Of a stretch of 64,000 bases of DNA, positions 62,612 through 64,000 are shown piece after piece. The notes beneath the pieces were generated by a model. It was given only the letters and a program-made list of their open reading frames with translations, was not told the DNA's origin and ran no database searches. Source of the stretch: Ipomoea triloba (Eukaryota > Streptophyta > Magnoliopsida > Solanales > Convolvulaceae); contig NC_044916.1 of NCBI RefSeq assembly GCF_003576645.1, forward strand, positions 841,443-905,442, written 5' to 3'. Position 1 is the stretch's first letter, and every line of letters starts with the position of its first letter. Position numbers and translations under genes: made by a program.

Positions 62612-63977
62612 ATTTTAAAAGAATTTCTTTTCCCGCCCTGGATATGAATTTACTACGCCACAATTGTAACCTCTCGGTAATCTTCTGCTCAATGAAACGA
62701 AGCGTAACAGACTTGTTGCGCCCCATAAAAGAAGGTAAACCAAGGTACTTTCCCAGATCATTGGCCACACGCACACCTAATATATCCGCCACAAATTCCT
62801 TTGTAGGGGTCGCCGTACTAGAACTGAACATGATACTGGATTTATCAAAATTAATTGCTTGACCTGAAGCCCCACAGTACATATCCAAAATATTTTTAAC
62901 CACTTGCACCTCCCTCGGAATAGCCTTAAAGAAAAGAAGACTGTCGTCTGCAAATAATAGGTGCGACACCGCTGGAGCACCTCGTGCCACTTTAATTCCA
63001 TGAATATCACCCCTACGTTCCGCTTGGTTAAGTAAAACAGAAAGACCTTCAGCACAAAGAATGAATAAGTAAGGTGAAAGAGGGTCACCCTGACGAATAC
63101 CCCTTGATTGCACAACTGTTCCGGCTACCTCTCCATTGACCGTAATATTATACCGAATTGTTGTCACACATAACATCACAAGCTTAGTCCAATCAGGATG
63201 AAAATCGAGGGCATGTAGCATGCCTTCCAAAAATCCCCACTCCATTCTGTCATAAGCCTTGGCCATGTCTAGCTTTAAAGCAGCCCATCCGACATTCCCT
63301 TGTCTTGTACGCTTAAGGTAATGTCCTATCTCCCCAGCTACAATAATATTATCCGACAATAATATGTCTTGCACAAATGCACTCTGGTTAGGAGATATAA
63401 CACAATCCAGCACCTCCTTCATTCGGTTTGCCACAACCTTAGCCAAAAATTTATATGCAACATTACACAACGCTATGGGGCGAAGATCAGAAACCCTCTC
63501 CGGTACTCTCTTTTTCGGGATGAGAACAATATTAGTGCCGTTCAAGCCGTGGGGAATAGTAGCACTATGCAGACAATTTAAAACAAAGCAAGATAAATCA
63601 TGACCTACCACAGACCAGAACCGCTGATAAAACGCAGGAGTCATGCCATCCGGGCCTGGTGCCTTATTCGGAGCCATATCAAATAGTGCCAACTTAACCT
63701 CTTCCACTGTGAACGGTCTAAGCAGGCGCATATTCATATCCTCAGTGATGTGAGATTGGACATTATGAAAAAAAGATGTCGCAGGAGTAGCAGATGTAAA
63801 TATCTCACTAAAATACCTCAATATCTCTTCATTTAAACCCAAGCCATCAACCCATTCTCCATCTTGAGTTTTAATCCTCGAGAGATGATTACTTCGTTTC
63901 CTTGCAGTGGCAGATTTATGGAAATATTTTGTATTGTTATCACCATTCTTGAGCCATAACTGCTTTGATCTTTGACG
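62493..63977 (-). pseudogene. LINE-2 ORF2: reverse transcriptase
   Basis: Contains KAPGPDGMTPAFYQRFW, LRPIALCNVAYKFLAK, NQSAFVQDILLSDN, KLDMAKAYDRMEW, RQGDPLSPYLF and LLFADDSLLFF (FADD box). A TAG at 63978-63980 interrupts the upstream EETFWRQ-like region, and a one-base change in an A-run near 62587 shifts the frame into the downstream part. Hence not autonomous. Confidence 0.9.
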
Positions 63978-64000
63978 CTAGAAGGTTTCCTCTTGAATAA

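Larger units (their letters stand above)
59264..64000 (-). mobile_element. Second L1-type LINE, 5' end outside window
   Basis: The tail is the T-run at about 59268-59276. Reverse transcriptase and RNase H lie on the minus strand to the window end; endonuclease and 5' end are not included. The left 1.66 kb is present twice because of the N-junction duplication. It is a different family from the 42.6-kb LINE, since the RT and RNase H proteins are clearly diverged. Confidence 0.88.

Noticed and set aside
1..64000. CRISPR arrays, operons or bacterial-type systems
   Set aside because: Introns, MADS/GATA/EXECUTER genes and plant retroelements show this is plant nuclear DNA; the repeats seen have no regular unique spacers.

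Overview
This window is nuclear DNA of a flowering plant, most likely a eudicot. It has long AT-rich intergenic stretches, GT-AG introns, a seven-exon MIKC MADS-box gene, a chloroplast EXECUTER gene, a UGT91-type glycosyltransferase, and plant L1-type LINEs carrying RNase H domains. I cannot fix the species from sequence alone; an asterid such as a morning-glory relative is only a guess.

Layout. 1.3-9.4 kb (minus): AGL17/ANR1-clade MADS-box gene with a 5.5 kb second intron full of small repeats. 9.4-16.3 kb: AT-rich intergenic DNA. 16.3-28.3 kb (minus): three tandem copies of a gene that joins an HVA22/REEP-type ER-membrane domain to C-X2-C-X12-H-X5-H (U1/JAZ-like) zinc fingers. Copy A is a broken pseudogene with one finger, copy B an intact gene with three, and copy C an intact gene with eight carried on roughly 240-bp cassettes. 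28.9-30.6 kb (minus): twin CX9C mitochondrial-type protein (CHCHD2/Mix17/At12Cys family). 30.6-38.9 kb: nested transposons, several dated by clear target-site duplications (Tourist-like, two MULE-type, hAT, solo LTR). 38.9-42.2 kb (minus): TIFY-CCT-GATA (ZML-type) transcription factor. 42.6-49.0 kb (minus): an L1-type LINE inserted about 420 bp upstream of the GATA start. 50.4-51.8 kb (plus): intronless UGT91-like glycosyltransferase. 52.5-56.8 kb (minus): EXECUTER1-like singlet-oxygen sensor, convergent with the UGT. 58-64 kb (minus): a second LINE that runs off the window.

Assembly quality matters here. Two 1.63-1.66 kb exact duplications each join at a single N (43487 and 60566) and repeat GATA exon 1 and LINE 3' ends. 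Four separate exact tandem duplications are all exactly 42 bp long. Both patterns look like assembly products and should be settled before copy numbers are interpreted.

The genes are independent and not a pathway cluster. The most unusual biology is the HVA22-zinc-finger array, where finger number, internal micro-exon number and gene copy number have all changed by tandem duplication. All exon models were built by reading splice sites by eye; phases and lengths close exactly for the MADS, both intact HVA22-finger genes, CX9C, GATA and EXECUTER models, but no transcript evidence was available.
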